NCBI GenBank assembly: GCA_021399435.1
Contig: JAJTUP010000002.1
Coordinates: 806,001 to 870,000 of the forward strand
From: Diaporthe sp. PMI_573
Lineage: Eukaryota; Ascomycota; Sordariomycetes; Diaporthales; Diaporthaceae
DNA length: 64,000 nucleotides
Direction: 5' to 3'
The notes beneath the pieces were generated by a model. The model did no database searches. It worked only from the letters and a program-made list of their open reading frames with translations, and was not told where the DNA came from. Position 1 is the stretch's first letter, and every line of letters starts with the position of its first letter. The position numbers and the translations under genes were made by a program. Positions 51,167 to 62,853 of this stretch are shown here, one piece after another.

Positions 51167-53267
51167 ATGGTAAGGTTACTGTCCTGGGGCGCTGTGTCCG
51201 TCTCTGCCGCTTTGGTAGCCGGCGCGCCAATCGAGAATGCGGCTGCCGAGTATGACTATGTGATTGTGGGAGGAGGTCTCACTGGCCTCGTCGCAGCTGC
51301 ACGTTTGTCAGAGGATCCTGATGGTAAGAAGATCCTAGACTGAGCCATACTGGAACAAGATACACTTCCATTGAAACATTCTGACCGGTAATAGTGTCGG
51401 TTCTGGTTTTGGATTACGGCACTTTCGACCGGAGTAACAAAACATACATACCATACTACGCCACGGTGATCAGCACATCCGGGCCAAGCAATCTGCGCGC
51501 TATCCCGTCTGTCCCGGAACCGGGACTGGGAAACCAGACCTTCGGCGTAAGGGTCTCGCAGGTCATTGGGGGCGGGTCCCAAGTCAATGGTATGACCTGG
51601 GACTACCCCTCGGTCGGCGACATCGACGCATGGGAGGCGTTGGGGAACCCAGGGTGGGGTTGGGAAGGCTTGAACCCGTACATGAGAAAGGTGCGTTGTC
51701 CCGGTGGCTGATCCAAATGCATCTTATTAATGTCGCCCGTCCCTAGTCCGTGACATTTACGCCGCCGGAGCCCGTGGTTGAAGCGAAGTACAACTACTCG
51801 TACGACGTATCCGCATGGGGCCGAGATGGGCCTGCGCAAGCCAGCTATCCTGACTGGCAAGCGCCTGATCTGTGTAAGCACATCGAGCTCTGAGGGTACG
51901 GCTCCGGAGACTGACCTGCCACAGACAAGATTATCGAAGCGTTTGACGAGCTCGGCCTGCCATTTGTCGAAGAGCATGCGACTGGAAAGGCTGTCGGGCA
52001 CTACTGGGCTCCATCGTCCATAAATCCCGCGAACAAGACACGCTCTTCCTCCTTGTACGCGTATTACGACACGGTGTCATTTCGCAGCAATCTCAAGCTC
52101 CTGCCGCTGCATCAGGTCAGGGAAATTCTCTTCAAAGACAGCACCAGCACCGACTCGTCGCTTGTCGCGACGGGAGTCAAGGTCCTGAACCGCTCCAACA
52201 ACGATACCTTGGTATTCTCGGCGAAGAAGGAGGTGGTCCTCGCGGCTGGCGGCGTCTTCACTCCTCAGCTCCTCCAGTGGAGCGGTATCGGCCCCAAGGA
52301 GGTTCTCGAGGCAGCCGGCGTTGAGACCAAGATCGACTTCCCGGCCGTTGGGAGCAACTTCCAAGACCACCCGGTGGCATACATCAGCTGGACAGGTAAG
52401 CCCTCATCGATGCCGAGCCGAGCTCGTAAGTGGCGGAACAAGGAGGCTGACATCTAGGAACCAGTAAACAACAGCTTCCCCACGCCCTCGGAGCCGTCCA
52501 CAAACGTGACCTTCTTCAACGAGGCCTACGACCTCTACCACCAGAACAACACGGGGCCTCTGACCAAGGCACAAGCCACCTACATCGCCTTTCCCTCCCT
52601 AGGGATGCTCACCAGCAGCTCGGAGTCTCTCGTGGACGCGCTTGAGGCCCAGGACCTTAACGCCTACCTGCCCCAGATCTACACCGACAACCCCGGCCTC
52701 GTTGCCGGTTTCGAGCAGCAGCGCGCCACCCTGGCCGCCGACCTCCGTGCAGGCACCGTTGCGGCAGCAGAGCTCCCCGCCGCAGGTGGCGGCGTGATGG
52801 CCAACGCGATCATGAAGCCGATGTCCCGCGGGACTGTGCACCTGGATTCGTCGGACCCATACGGGGTGCCCCTCGTCTTCCACAACGCGCTGACGAACCC
52901 ATTCGATCGCTCCGTGCTGCTCGCAGCCGTGGAATACACACGGCGGGTATTTGGCACCGACGCCGTCGCCGAGTTGACGCCCGTGGAGGCGGTTCCCGGC
53001 GCCGGGGCGACCACGGCGGACTCAGTGATCGAGGCGCTGCTGGGGGCGGGTCTGCTCAACCCTACCTTTGCACACCCCAGCTGCAGCTGTCCCATGATGC
53101 CGCGCGAGAAGGGCGGTGTGGTGGATCCGGAGCTGAGGGTCTACGGGACGGAGCGGTTGAGCATTATTGATGCGAGCATATTGCCTGTCATCCCGGCTGC
53201 GCACTTGCAGGCCACCATGTATGCTGTTGCTGAGAAGGCTAGCGACATTATCAAGAGCAGGGCGTAG
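51167..53267 (+). CDS. Secreted GMC oxidoreductase
   Basis: FAD-dependent glucose-methanol-choline oxidoreductase, 617 residues in five exons: 51167-51323, 51395-51690, 51747-51873, 51925-52395, 52465-53267. The introns are 51-71 nt, GT-AG, and the frame closes at each junction. Signal peptide MVRLLSWGAVSVSAALVAGA. FAD site YDYVIVGGGLTGLVAAARL; VIGGGSQVNGMTWDYPSVGDIDAWEALGNPGWGW is the first GMC block. GVFTPQLLQWSGIGPKEVLEAAGV is the second PROSITE-type block. The active-site His lies in the C-terminal PAAHLQATMYAVAEKASDII, and FAHPSCSCPMMP precedes it. Likely extracellular, oxidising an alcohol or sugar, possibly with H2O2 release (aryl-alcohol/glucose oxidase relatives). The acceptor at 52464 was chosen over a nearby TAG because only it keeps the frame. 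Confidence 0.93.
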
Positions 53268-53781
53268 ATTGAGAGTCTCGGGACCCAAATCAGAACATAA
53301 TCAATACATTAATGCTTCGATGAATTGAAGACTCTGCGGCGTCGCGGTAATAGCGAGAATCCCATTCCAAGTTCCAAAGCTAAACGCGTTGGTGGTACGT
53401 ACCCTGCTCAAATCAGGTTGGAAATCAGTACCTTGCAGCAGCCTCTGCTGGAGAAACGCCGTTTCTAGAAGCCCCTGGACGTTCTTAGCCCCATTGCGTC
53501 AGTCATCAACGCCCCAATTCCAGGGACCTTTTTGCGCTGACTAATTGTCCATGGGCCTGTCCAAGGGTCCTTGATAAGATAAGAGCATCCCACTTCAACC
53601 CCGGCGCAATGATTCAAGATCGCAAGCACATCATCCAGATCAAAAGTTGCTAAACCTTGCACATATCCGTGTAGCGATTTCTTTGAATCAACAGAATACC
53701 TCCCACCGACAGCATACCGAAACCGCGTCGAACGAAACGCTCGCCGAGATTTCTCCAAAGCGCAAAGCCTCAGCCGTAAAC
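53268..53781. other. Intergenic, thioredoxin promoter
   Basis: About 510 bp, with no gene seen. The frame open upstream of the thioredoxin ATG contains no earlier ATG. Confidence 0.5.
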
Positions 53782-54165
53782 ATGGCAGTCAACCACATAT
53801 CGAGCCCGGCCGAGTTCCAGTCGCTGCTGGACAAGACCATGTACGTCGTGACCGACTTCTACGCAGACTGGTGCGGCCCATGCAAAGCCATAGCGCCCAT
53901 GTACGAGCAGTTCGCAAAGGCCTCGACAGTCCCCGGCTACCTCGCCTTCGCCAAAGTCAACGTGGACAACGTCCAGCAGGTTGCGGTGCAGTACGGCGTC
54001 AGCGCCATGCCCACCTTTATGTTCTTCAAGAACGGGAAGCAGGTGGCCGTCAACGGGCAATCGTTGATACGCGGCGCGGATGTGAACAGCCTGAAGGCCG
54101 CCACGGAAAAGCTGGACAAGCTGGCTAGGGCAAAGCAGGCTGCCGGAGTCAAGGTTGGGGAGTAG
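53782..54165 (+). CDS. Thioredoxin
   Basis: Small redox protein of 127 residues, one exon. The active site DFYADWCGPCKAIAPMYEQF has the CxxC at Cys31/Cys34, and the cis-proline lies in VSAMPTFMFFKNGKQV. FAKVNVDNVQQVAVQYGV is also typical. After the domain (about residue 108) it has a short Lys/Ala-rich C-terminal tail (KLDKLARAKQAAGVKVGE), slightly longer than in minimal thioredoxins. No signal or transit peptide from the chosen ATG at 53782, so cytosolic/nuclear. It would be reduced by NADPH-thioredoxin reductase and serve ribonucleotide reductase, peroxiredoxins or methionine sulfoxide reductases as known for the family. Confidence 0.95.
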   Translation: MAVNHISSPAEFQSLLDKTMYVVTDFYADWCGPCKAIAPMYEQFAKASTVPGYLAFAKVNVDNVQQVAVQYGVSAMPTFMFFKNGKQVAVNGQSLIRGADVNSLKAATEKLDKLARAKQAAGVKVGE

Positions 54166-55140
54166 GAGATGGAATAGAGGGCAGAAGTTCCGGGGGCCTG
54201 CGTGATAGCTACCTTGCGGTGACGAGTCGCTAGTCCGGCGAACAGGGCGGGACATAGCCGTGGTCACGGCTCCCAACACGAACAAACAAACAAACAAACA
54301 ACGGAGTGGATGGAGGCTGCCGACGGAAGCACAGGCAAAAGGCGAAGCAGCCCAGTAACCGGTGGGCTGGGCGATGATGCCCTGGTTTGCATCGTCACGA
54401 TACCAAGGAGATTTGGGCAGATAGACACCTTGTGTCATCCTTTTCAGAGCACGGGAACGGTCATAGCGCATAGCGGCTCGCGTGTTTGTAAATTTGATAC
54501 CTATTTCCTTCGGCCCTGCAGGCCGCAGGGTCGTGAAGCAGGTCGAGCTTTCCTTGTCTCCTTCGACGTCGGGACACCAGCTTCCTGCTCTGCGTTCAGA
54601 GATTTAGTGCTCACAGTGCTATCTTCTCCTTGACCATGGCGGGATTGCTCATTCTGAGGCGAGACTCCGCATTGAAAGGTGGCCTGCGCCCGCTGATTTC
54701 GAAAAGATCTGCCGGGATGATTCCATCTCGAATATATGCTACGTCCAGGACCTACCACAGACATCGTCTAAACATGTTTGGTATTTTCACAACAATCCTT
54801 GGTCTTGAACAAAAGTCATTGTACTGCATAGCTTGTATTTTAATGAGGGAATAAATTAATCGCTTTACATCACACTTGTAGGACCTGCTCGTTTGACCTT
54901 GGTGTCATCGTCGCCGAGACTGACTCTCGTAGCATCACAGGTCAACATTGAAACTGCTTTGGTGATGGAGGATGTACTCCCAGGCCAAGCAACCATCTTT
55001 GCTCGCCCATCTGTCTACATGTCTCCGTAGCGGCCCGGGCAAGCTTTTTCTTTTGTGCCCAGATACACACTGCTCTTTCACTGACGCTAGGACAGCCGCA
55101 TCATGGGAATGGAAAAAAAGAGAAAGGAGGGCGAGATAAC
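54166..55140. other. Intergenic with a short tandem repeat
   Basis: About 970 bp, with no gene recognised. An (AAAC)n run of about five units lies at 54280-54301. Confidence 0.45.
54280..54301. repeat. (AAAC)n microsatellite
   Basis: About five perfect tandem copies of a 4-nt unit, 3' of the thioredoxin gene. Confidence 0.85.
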
Positions 55141-56815
55141 TCAGCCATTGACCTTCTCGCCCTCAAATGGCGCACCAGTGTTCCCTTGTTCTGCTTCGGC
55201 AGCAGCCTCAGCGGTGGCCATGTTGTCCTTGCCCTTCTTGACGTTCTTCCACTCGAGCCTAGCACATCCAATGACCGAGATGCAGCAGAGAATCAGAGCA
55301 ATCTGAAACACCTTCTGCAGCGACTTGTTATAGGCCGCGAGGACGACACCCCGGGAGGCCGCCGGCTGCACATCGAACAGGGACGTCGCGCCGCCGGACG
55401 TGACGAGGCCCGGCTCGAAGCCAGGGACCCCGGCGAGCCTGGACAGGAGCTGACTGTTCAGGACGTTCGAGCCGACGGAGACAAAGACGGTGGAGCTGAG
55501 CAGGTTGCAGAACAGCATCAGCGACAGGCCGATCGGCTGGTCCGCCTTGGGCAGGACGGCCTGCACCGCGAGGTTCGGCACCTGGAAGCAAAGACCCATG
55601 CCAATGCCATAGATAACCTGGTAGCCTATCCACTCCCCTCCAGGCGTGTCAATCCAGAAGGTCGTGATCAGCCCGGCCTCAACCGTCATGACGCAGGACC
55701 CTGTGATAGCGAGTGGTGTGTAATAGCCGATCTTTGCATTTGTGAAGCCACCAATAACGGACCCAAGAATTATTGTTATCATCATAAGTAAGAGCCGGAT
55801 GCCCGACTGTGCCGAGTCGACGCCTTGGACAGACTGGAACCATGTCGGAAGGTAGTATACCGTTACCCATATCAGTTCGGAATTCGTGCTTTGTCGAACA
55901 GCATTAGATAATCCTCACAACAAAGATGTAATTTCCTTCAGTCATGCCAAAAGTTCCCAGCGATGCAGAAAGGACACTCCGCTGCTTGAAGAGGCATGAA
56001 GGAAGGATTGTGGTCATGGCCATCCAGATTTGAACTGCAGAAAATGCCGGCAGTAAGACACCGGAAAGGCTTAAGAGAAGAATGATGCGCCATTCGCTCC
56101 ACTAGACACTGTCAGTGGAAGAACGGCCCCGTGATCAGGGCCATGCAGGCCATGCCATGGCGCTGCGCGGAGTCCAACTCACTGGATACATTTGACCGCC
56201 CCACTCGAGGGCGAGGAGGAGACAGACCACACCAGGGATGAACAGCACGGTGCCTGGGAAGTCAAGCTTCTTCAGCTTCTCGGATAAGGGCAGCTTAGTG
56301 GCATCTAGGTCAGGGATTTTTAAAAAGAGGGCAATGACCACCATGGCGGCGCCACCGATTGGCAAATTAAGATAGAAGCACCATCTCCAAGTCACATTCG
56401 CAGTAAGAGCACCGCCAATCAGGTGTCCGGAGACGGAGGCAACGCCAAAGAAGACGCCGAAACAACCTTGAATCTTGGGCCGTATATGCAACGGGACGAC
56501 GTAGATGATGCTCACGTTCTGGAAAAGATGCCTGTCAGAGGGTGCGAGTGTCCCGAGTAAAATGCCGGAAGTTGGTGCGATGAGAAAGGCGGCCTACCGA
56601 CCCTGCGAAAATCCCAGCGGCGCCAATTCCGCAGAATGCCCTCCCAATGATGAAAGCCGTCGAGTTCAGGGCGGCTCCGCAGAGGGCGGACGAGGCCTCA
56701 AGGAGCAGGATGCTGAGAAGGAGGACGGTCTTGACGGGGAAGAAAGTGTAGAGTTTGTCGAACAACAACTGGAAAGCGAACGAGGTCAGGAGATACCTGC
56801 CTTCGACTGGGGGAC
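55141..56815 (-). pseudogene. 5'-truncated MFS transporter (DHA2/TRI12-like) relic
   Basis: Exon-like segments read as an MFS drug transporter: 56815-56598 ([34 protein letters not shown]), 56518-56183 ([35 protein letters not shown]), 56101-55919 (WSEWRIILLLSLSGVLLPAF, LFKQRSVLSASLG) and about 55866-55141 (VYYLPTWFQSVQGVDSAQSGIR through the last helices). The first two junctions have proper donors and acceptors. However, the usual N-terminus with TM1 and the D-Q-T-I-V motif is absent upstream, and the third junction lacks an acceptor that keeps both VYYLPTW and the frame. Together these suggest a truncated, decaying copy. A live gene with an unusual intron or a far-upstream first exon is the alternative. 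Confidence 0.65.
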
Positions 56816-58091
56816 CTCATGTCCACCAATTTATCATGAAAGAGATCAAATTTGGGAGACCATGCCAGATATAGAATCAATGGAGATTATATGCCCGTAT
56901 GGTCCAACCAATTCAAGATTTATGTCTCGCTTCGTCTCTGAGTAGTAAATTTAACGTGCTGCTGCTTGGGTGTCGGTACACATTGATCCTTCGTGACATG
57001 CTGACATCCTGATTTTGGCCGCGGAATCTGGTGGTTCTACTAGATTGTTAAGCTCTGCTACATGGTGCCCATCAATAATACGCCTTAATGTCCGTTCTTC
57101 GACGGTGAGGAGCATTAATAGATCCTGTGATTGGCGCTGAAACTGTGCGCCAGTACACAATATGACCCAGGCAGCTACAGGCCACTATTCGCATGCAAAC
57201 GAACCCGCCAACATCGTCTTCACATCGCAAGCGTCCATTTTTCAAGACACGCCACGCCTACTTGATGGCAAGGGTGGAGTGACTCCATGAGTACGTAGGT
57301 AATTTCGGAATGATATCTTCGACGCCATGTGCTAGCCAATCAAGTTCGTGGGTTCGGTTTGAAGATTGTGTAAGCTATACCCCCTGCTCCAGTATGGGCC
57401 AAAGTAGGATGGCTTGCCTGGTTGAAATACCAATCGTGGAATTCAATGGCCAGCTTGAGACTTTCATGTAACACACAAGTCGGTCTACCAGGTTGTTAGG
57501 CTTTGCAGTGTTCTCAGTCTTGCAGGACGGTCGCCCCTTTCTCCTACGGTGCTTAGAGCGGATGTGCACCATTACAATCCCAACGCGAGGGTTGGCTGGT
57601 TCTGGTATCCCTGAAGTGTGCGTGCAGCCAGCAGTGCAAAGAATGACAGCTTACTTGCCCCCTTTTTTTCTCGAGGCTCGTATGCGGAGGCAACGGCCGT
57701 CAGAATCCGTAGGAGTGTTTGTCTTGAACTTTGGTTCCACTGTGTCTGACCCTTGTGTGATACGGGATGCCTATGGACCGTCTACTGCGCTTTCCATTTG
57801 TCACCGTGGATTCATTCACTTTTAAATTGGGAAGAACGTGCTTTTCATGTTGCTTGAAAAGAACGGGCAGAAGGAAAGCGCAATAGGCGTCCGAAGGTGA
57901 CTCGGCAAATCGGGCTTTCCAACCTTGGCCAGGATTGGTGTGCTTTTTTTAGTGCTGCTGCCTTTTGCACAACCACAGCAAACAAAGAGCCACCCACCAG
58001 AACATCGAGCACGACCTGCTTACCGCCTCATTCTGACTTGGAATCTCTCAGCTGTGCCAAAAAATATCTCACAGATTCTCACATTTCAGTC
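56816..58091. other. Intergenic, divergent region
   Basis: About 1.3 kb. I looked on the minus strand for the missing N-terminal transporter exon and found no matching sequence. No other gene is supported. Confidence 0.45.
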
Positions 58092-60317
58092 ATGGCGGCT
58101 GAATCGGAACCTCGACCTCAAAAAGCCGTTGCGAGGACGGCTGACCACGAACGTGGAGACCTAGAGCACGCCGTGCGCAACGCCGTGAATGGAGCCTACC
58201 TCGATTGGCCAAACGAAGCCGGAGTGAGTGCGATTCCCTCTATATCGATGCATAGATCCCGATCACCCAGAATTTAGCAAGGGGACATTCTAGCTCAGCA
58301 TCAGGCATTGCCTTTTCCTCCCGGGTGGGATTGTTTGCTCGGGTTACATGACGGCCCGTTGCTGACATCACGGATGTGACGACAGTTTGCCAACATCGAC
58401 GAGCATCGCGGACCGATCGAGCTCCCTGTCAGAGGCCGCATCCCAGCTTGGGCTGCGGGCACCATATTTCGCACCGGGCCTGGGGCCAACAAAGTCGACA
58501 ACACCCCAACCGGGACGCTTCACATCTCCCACTGGTTTGATGGCTTGGCACACACCCACCGCTTCGACATAATCGCTGGTAATGACGGCGTGGAAACCAA
58601 GGTCTGGTACTCCTCCCGGCGGCACGCTGATGCCTTCGTCGACCATGTGCAGAAGAATGGAGTACGGGACATCATCACTTTCGGACAGCGAGCTGATCCT
58701 TGCATTGGCCTGTTTGGTAAGATCATGAGCACCTGGGTGGTAGCCCACTCGAGGAGGGAGACGAAGAAGGCAGAAAATATCGGGGTCACGGTGCAGCTAG
58801 ACGTGCCTGGCCTTGTATCGGCGGCCCAGGGTGGTGCTGTCCCGCCGAACACGGTCTACATTGGCACGGATTGCCATCTCTTGCGCCAACTGGACGCGCG
58901 GTCCCTCGAGCCCATCGGGTTTGTCAGACAAGATGATCTACACCCAGACCTTGATGGAGAGCTTTCATGTGCCCACGTCCAACGCTGCCCTACAACAGGC
59001 GACTACATTAATGTTAACATCAAAGCTGGCCTTCCAGCCACTTACAAGATATTTCGAGTGTCCGCAGCCACCGGAGAAACCGAGACTCTTGCCACGATTA
59101 GTCGGCTGGACCTGCCGATGGCCTACATTCATAGCTTCTTCTTGAGCCAGCATTTTGTTGTGTTACGCGTGCCGAGTTCCCACATTTCTCTGGACGGACT
59201 TGGCATACTGTGGAAGAGGAGTATTTTGGATGCAATCAAACCTTTTGACCAGAGCCAGAAGAATAAGTGGTTCGTCATCGACAGACTGTGGGGACGAGGA
59301 GTGGTGGCTGAGTTCGAAACCGAGGCGGCCTTCTTCTTCCACACAGTCAACTGCTTTGACAAGATGTACCTCGACACAACGGACAACATCGAGAAGTGGA
59401 GCATCAGCTGCGATACCATCGAGTACCCCAACATGAACATCCTGAGGGGACTCTATTACGACGTCATGCTGAACCAGAATGGAAAAGCAAGGACTATCTG
59501 GGGAACGGAGGAGCAGGCCAGAGAAATGTTACCGCGGCTCAAGAGATGGAAGTTCACTCTCCCGATGTATCATCGCATCCCACCTCAAAGACAGCGATCT
59601 CACCTGTCGATGCTTCACGATTGGTTCAAGAAAATGACCGGGGCCTTCCGCAGGAGGGGGGAGGCATTAAGCCAAAAAGTCCGCCACAAGGCACACATAG
59701 TCGCCGCGGTACTCATTGGCTTACCCGCCGTGGCGCTCTCTGTAATCAGGCCCCGACTGGTCTTCCAGAAGGTCCCAATGGAAGAGGTACTGCAGGAGAG
59801 GAGGGATGGTGAGCATATCTGCGGGGTCACGGGCAGCAAACGAACGGATGGGAACGCAATGATCACCCCCGAGTCGACGTCCACCATCGACATCCCCAGC
59901 CCGCATGTTGGAGAGCTTCCGATCATCAACCCAGCCTACCACGCGAGGCCATACCGCTACGTGTACTCCTTGGCGATGAGCGGGAGGTCCACGCTCATGG
60001 ACACGATAGTGAAGACTAATCTGGTCTCACGAGCTGTGCTGCAGTGGAATAACCCTCAAGGCCACACCCCTGGAGAGGCGATCTTCGTGCGGCGGCCAGG
60101 CGGGGTGAAGGAGGATGATGGGGTCTTGCTGAGCGTGGTGCTGGATGGTTTTTGCAGGAGGAGTTATTTGTTGTGCCTGGATGCCCGGACAATGCGTGAG
60201 ACGGGCAGGGCCGAGATGGACTTTGCCGTCGGATTTGGGTTTCACGGAGTGCACGCCCCAAACTTGCCGGTCGTCACCACCTCCGAGGAGGAATCGGCCG
60301 AGAGTGACAAGAAGTGA
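58092..60317 (+). CDS. Carotenoid cleavage oxygenase (torulene dioxygenase-like)
   Basis: Non-haem iron dioxygenase of the RPE65/carotenoid oxygenase family. Two exons, 58092-58223 and 58386-60317, phase 0; 687 residues. The four iron-ligand histidines are in recognisable blocks: ELSCAHVQRC, MAYIHSFFLSQHFVVL, FFFHTVNCFD and FGFHGVHAPN. GTIFRTGPG and HWFDGLAHTHRF are family marks. Closest known fungal types are the torulene/apocarotenoid dioxygenases of neurosporaxanthin synthesis (CarT/CAO-2), rather than the CarX type; this is judged from blocks only. An insert of about 100 residues after RWKFTLPMYHRI includes a basic stretch and a 20-residue hydrophobic helix (HIVAAVLIGLPAVALSVI), then GELPIINPAYHARPYRYVY. 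No phytoene synthase, desaturase or opsin gene lies in the window. Confidence 0.9.
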
Positions 60318-62037
60318 GTGCGTGTTTCTGTGTCAGTGCGGTTATGCTGGGGAACGGAGGTGTCCGCTCTTCTCGCAAAAGACTGCCCAAGCGCGCCAGG
60401 TGGCCGCCCAAGTTCGGTTCCTTGCCGAAACTCAGTGCTAAGTTCGTTCACCTAGCTGCACTGACTCAGCAGGTTCTGGTGGGGTTGGAACGGTCAAGTG
60501 TAGCCGAAGTTTTAGGGCCGTGGGAAACACCAGAAATACCAAGCTCTTGCCAAGGGCTATCACCGCTGATGACAGAGCTTGGCGAGCCCTGCCCAGCCGG
60601 GAGGGCTTGGTCTTGGCTGCAGCTCAGCCCAGGCAGGGGACCGAGAGCGTGGTTCGTTGACACTTGACGTCGACAGGAAAAAGGTTTGCGCAACTTGAGC
60701 TTAAGATCGGCAAACAATCAGGTTCAACATGGCGATAATCCATTGCTCGTCTATCCCCGAGCACTTCACTGTTTTTGAAGCTGGTCAAGCCGTGTGAATA
60801 GTCTAGAGAGACGAGCTGGCTTGAAGAACGGAGTCCAGCGGACATTCGCCCGCGGGTCAGGAAGTAATGGATGTTAGACTTGCCACTTTCGTCTTTCTGG
60901 CGGCCCCCTGCTGTGAATCGAACTATTCGTTGGCGCTTTTGCGCATCGATTACCTTCCGACTCAGAGAGGAATGGTGGAAGGACCAGGCCAAACACTGGG
61001 TAGGAGAATCTTAGGTTTCGCCCGATAAACGAAACATGCGGCACAGATCAAGCTTATAGTAGAGTAGCATCGACCGTGGGCCACAACCCAAGTGTTGGAC
61101 CAATCGGGCTGGGCGCTTTCTGGGTTCTGCATGACGGTGGTGCGGGAGATCTCATATCCCTCAGACGCACAGACGGGGTCCGCCATCCACCCCTGGATGT
61201 TTGAACCTCTCATGAGACGCCTTGAACCGCCCTTTCTTTCCTACTTCAGCCTCATCCCAACGTCGCTTTGCCCAGAAATTGCCCAGAGCTGTCTCCAAGT
61301 TCGGATTGGGATGCCCAGGGACGACAAGAACGCAGCATCGGCTGCACTTTACCTCCTCCCAGATGATCGGCAGACGTTTCAAACTCCACCACCTGAGCCG
61401 CATCCGGATCTGCAGTGATGACCTCCCCATGTACGCCCCACACGGCTGTGCCATGTATCACGACCTGGGTCCACTACTGACTGACAGACATTTTCTCCTC
61501 GGATGGCTGGCTGCTAGGCGCGTAACCTTCGGGACGACGGCTCGTACGACTGGCCAGTTCGACTACCTGCCGGCTTCATCTGATTCTTTTGCACATTTTC
61601 CGAGTCAATGACACGTTCCATTGTCGTCAAAATCGTTTGGACTAGAAGGTGCACAAGGTCCTGAAGCGGGGAAACTGATGCTGGGATGTGTCGACACGGC
61701 ACTCAGCCGTCAGGAGGATGGCCGATGCGATGTGGCGAGAGCGAACGAGGTTTCATACGCAGTCGGCCCAGTCTACGGACATGGAGAAGTCATAGAAGAC
61801 CTCATCAGGTTAGAAAACTATAAAGATGGCGCTACTCCTCCGCTATCCATCACCACCTTTCCTTTCTCTCCATCATCAGCAGCATCAGCATCAGTCTTCA
61901 GCTCTTTTTCTCTTCCTTTACTTTCCTGCCAGGTTTGCAGAGCAGCTTACGATTGATTCGTAACTCTATTCAATAATTTCACAGTAATATCTCATCCTCG
62001 TCTATCACCTCAATCATCACCCCCCAAAACAGCCAAA
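60318..62037. other. Intergenic, promoter of the GAS1-like gene
   Basis: About 1.7 kb with no supported gene. TATAAAG at 61819-61825 lies about 215 bp before the GAS1-like ATG, and a CT-rich stretch (about 61856-61930) follows, as in strongly expressed fungal promoters. Confidence 0.45.
61819..61825 (+). promoter_or_regulatory. Putative TATA box of the GAS1-like gene
   Basis: TATAAAG followed by a pyrimidine-rich leader leading to the ATG at 62038. Confidence 0.35.
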
Positions 62038-62853
62038 ATGTTCTCCAAGATCCTCCTCATCGCCCTCGCCGCCTCCCCTCTTGTTGCCGCCCATGGCAAG
62101 ATCGCAGTCGCGACTGGTGATGCCGGTGGCAACTCCACCGCCCTGGGTATTCAGGGTGCTGTGATCCCCGGCGCTGGCAAGAACAAGGTCACCGAGCCCG
62201 ATACCACCGTCTTCAAGGGCGATGCGGCTGATGCTTGTGGACGAACCAACGGCGTGAGTACTTTCACTTCCTGCCTTCTTCAAACCCCACCAACAACAAA
62301 TAAATGGCATTTCTAACACCATCCACAGCAAGGAGACAACGACATCGAGTCCGGCACCCAGGCAGCGATGGCTCTCTCAGGCAACACCCTGGCCCAGGTC
62401 ACCCCCGGCGGCTCCGTCTCCGGCACCCTGCACATCGTCACCTCCGACGGCGCCGGCCCCTACAAGGCCATGCTCAACACCGACGGCACGGGCCAGAGCT
62501 GGACGCAGATGGAAGTCGAGACACAGGTCCCCGGCACCAAGGGCAAGATCCAGAAGTCCGAGAAGCGCGCCTGGGCCCGCGCCCTGCAGGCCGTCGGCAT
62601 CATGAAGCGTGCCACCAACATCAACGAGGACTACCCCTTCAAGGTCAACATGCCCGCTGGCGCCACCTGCACGGGCACCATGGCCGGCCAGGCCAATACC
62701 TGCCTTGTCAAGCTCGTCAACCCCAGCAACGCCGGCCCCTTCGGTGGCTGCATCCCCGTCCAGATGGTCCAGCCTGGTGCCGCTGGTGCCGCCGCCGCCC
62801 CCGCGGCTGGCGCTGCCACCGCCCGCCGCATGGCTCGCAGCTTTGCTGCTTAG
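62038..62853 (+). CDS. gEgh16/GAS1-like secreted protein (DUF3129)
   Basis: Secreted protein of 246 residues in two exons, 62038-62253 and 62329-62853 (GTGAGT...CACAG, phase 0). Signal peptide MFSKILLIALAASPLVAA, after which the mature chain would begin HGKIAVATGDAGGN. Blocks shared with the Magnaporthe appressorial proteins GAS1/MAS3 and powdery mildew gEgh16: GIQGAVIPGAGKNK, DACGRTNG, SGTLHIVTSDGAGPYKA, INEDYPFKVNMPAGATCTGTMAGQANTCLVKLVNPSNAGPFGGCIPVQ. Family members are expressed during appressorium formation and affect penetration in some species. The C-terminal ~35 residues are Ala/Pro/Gly-rich (GAAGAAAAPAAGAATARRMA), a low-complexity tail. Codons are strongly C-ending, suggesting high expression. 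Role in host infection here is inferred from the family. Confidence 0.93.
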
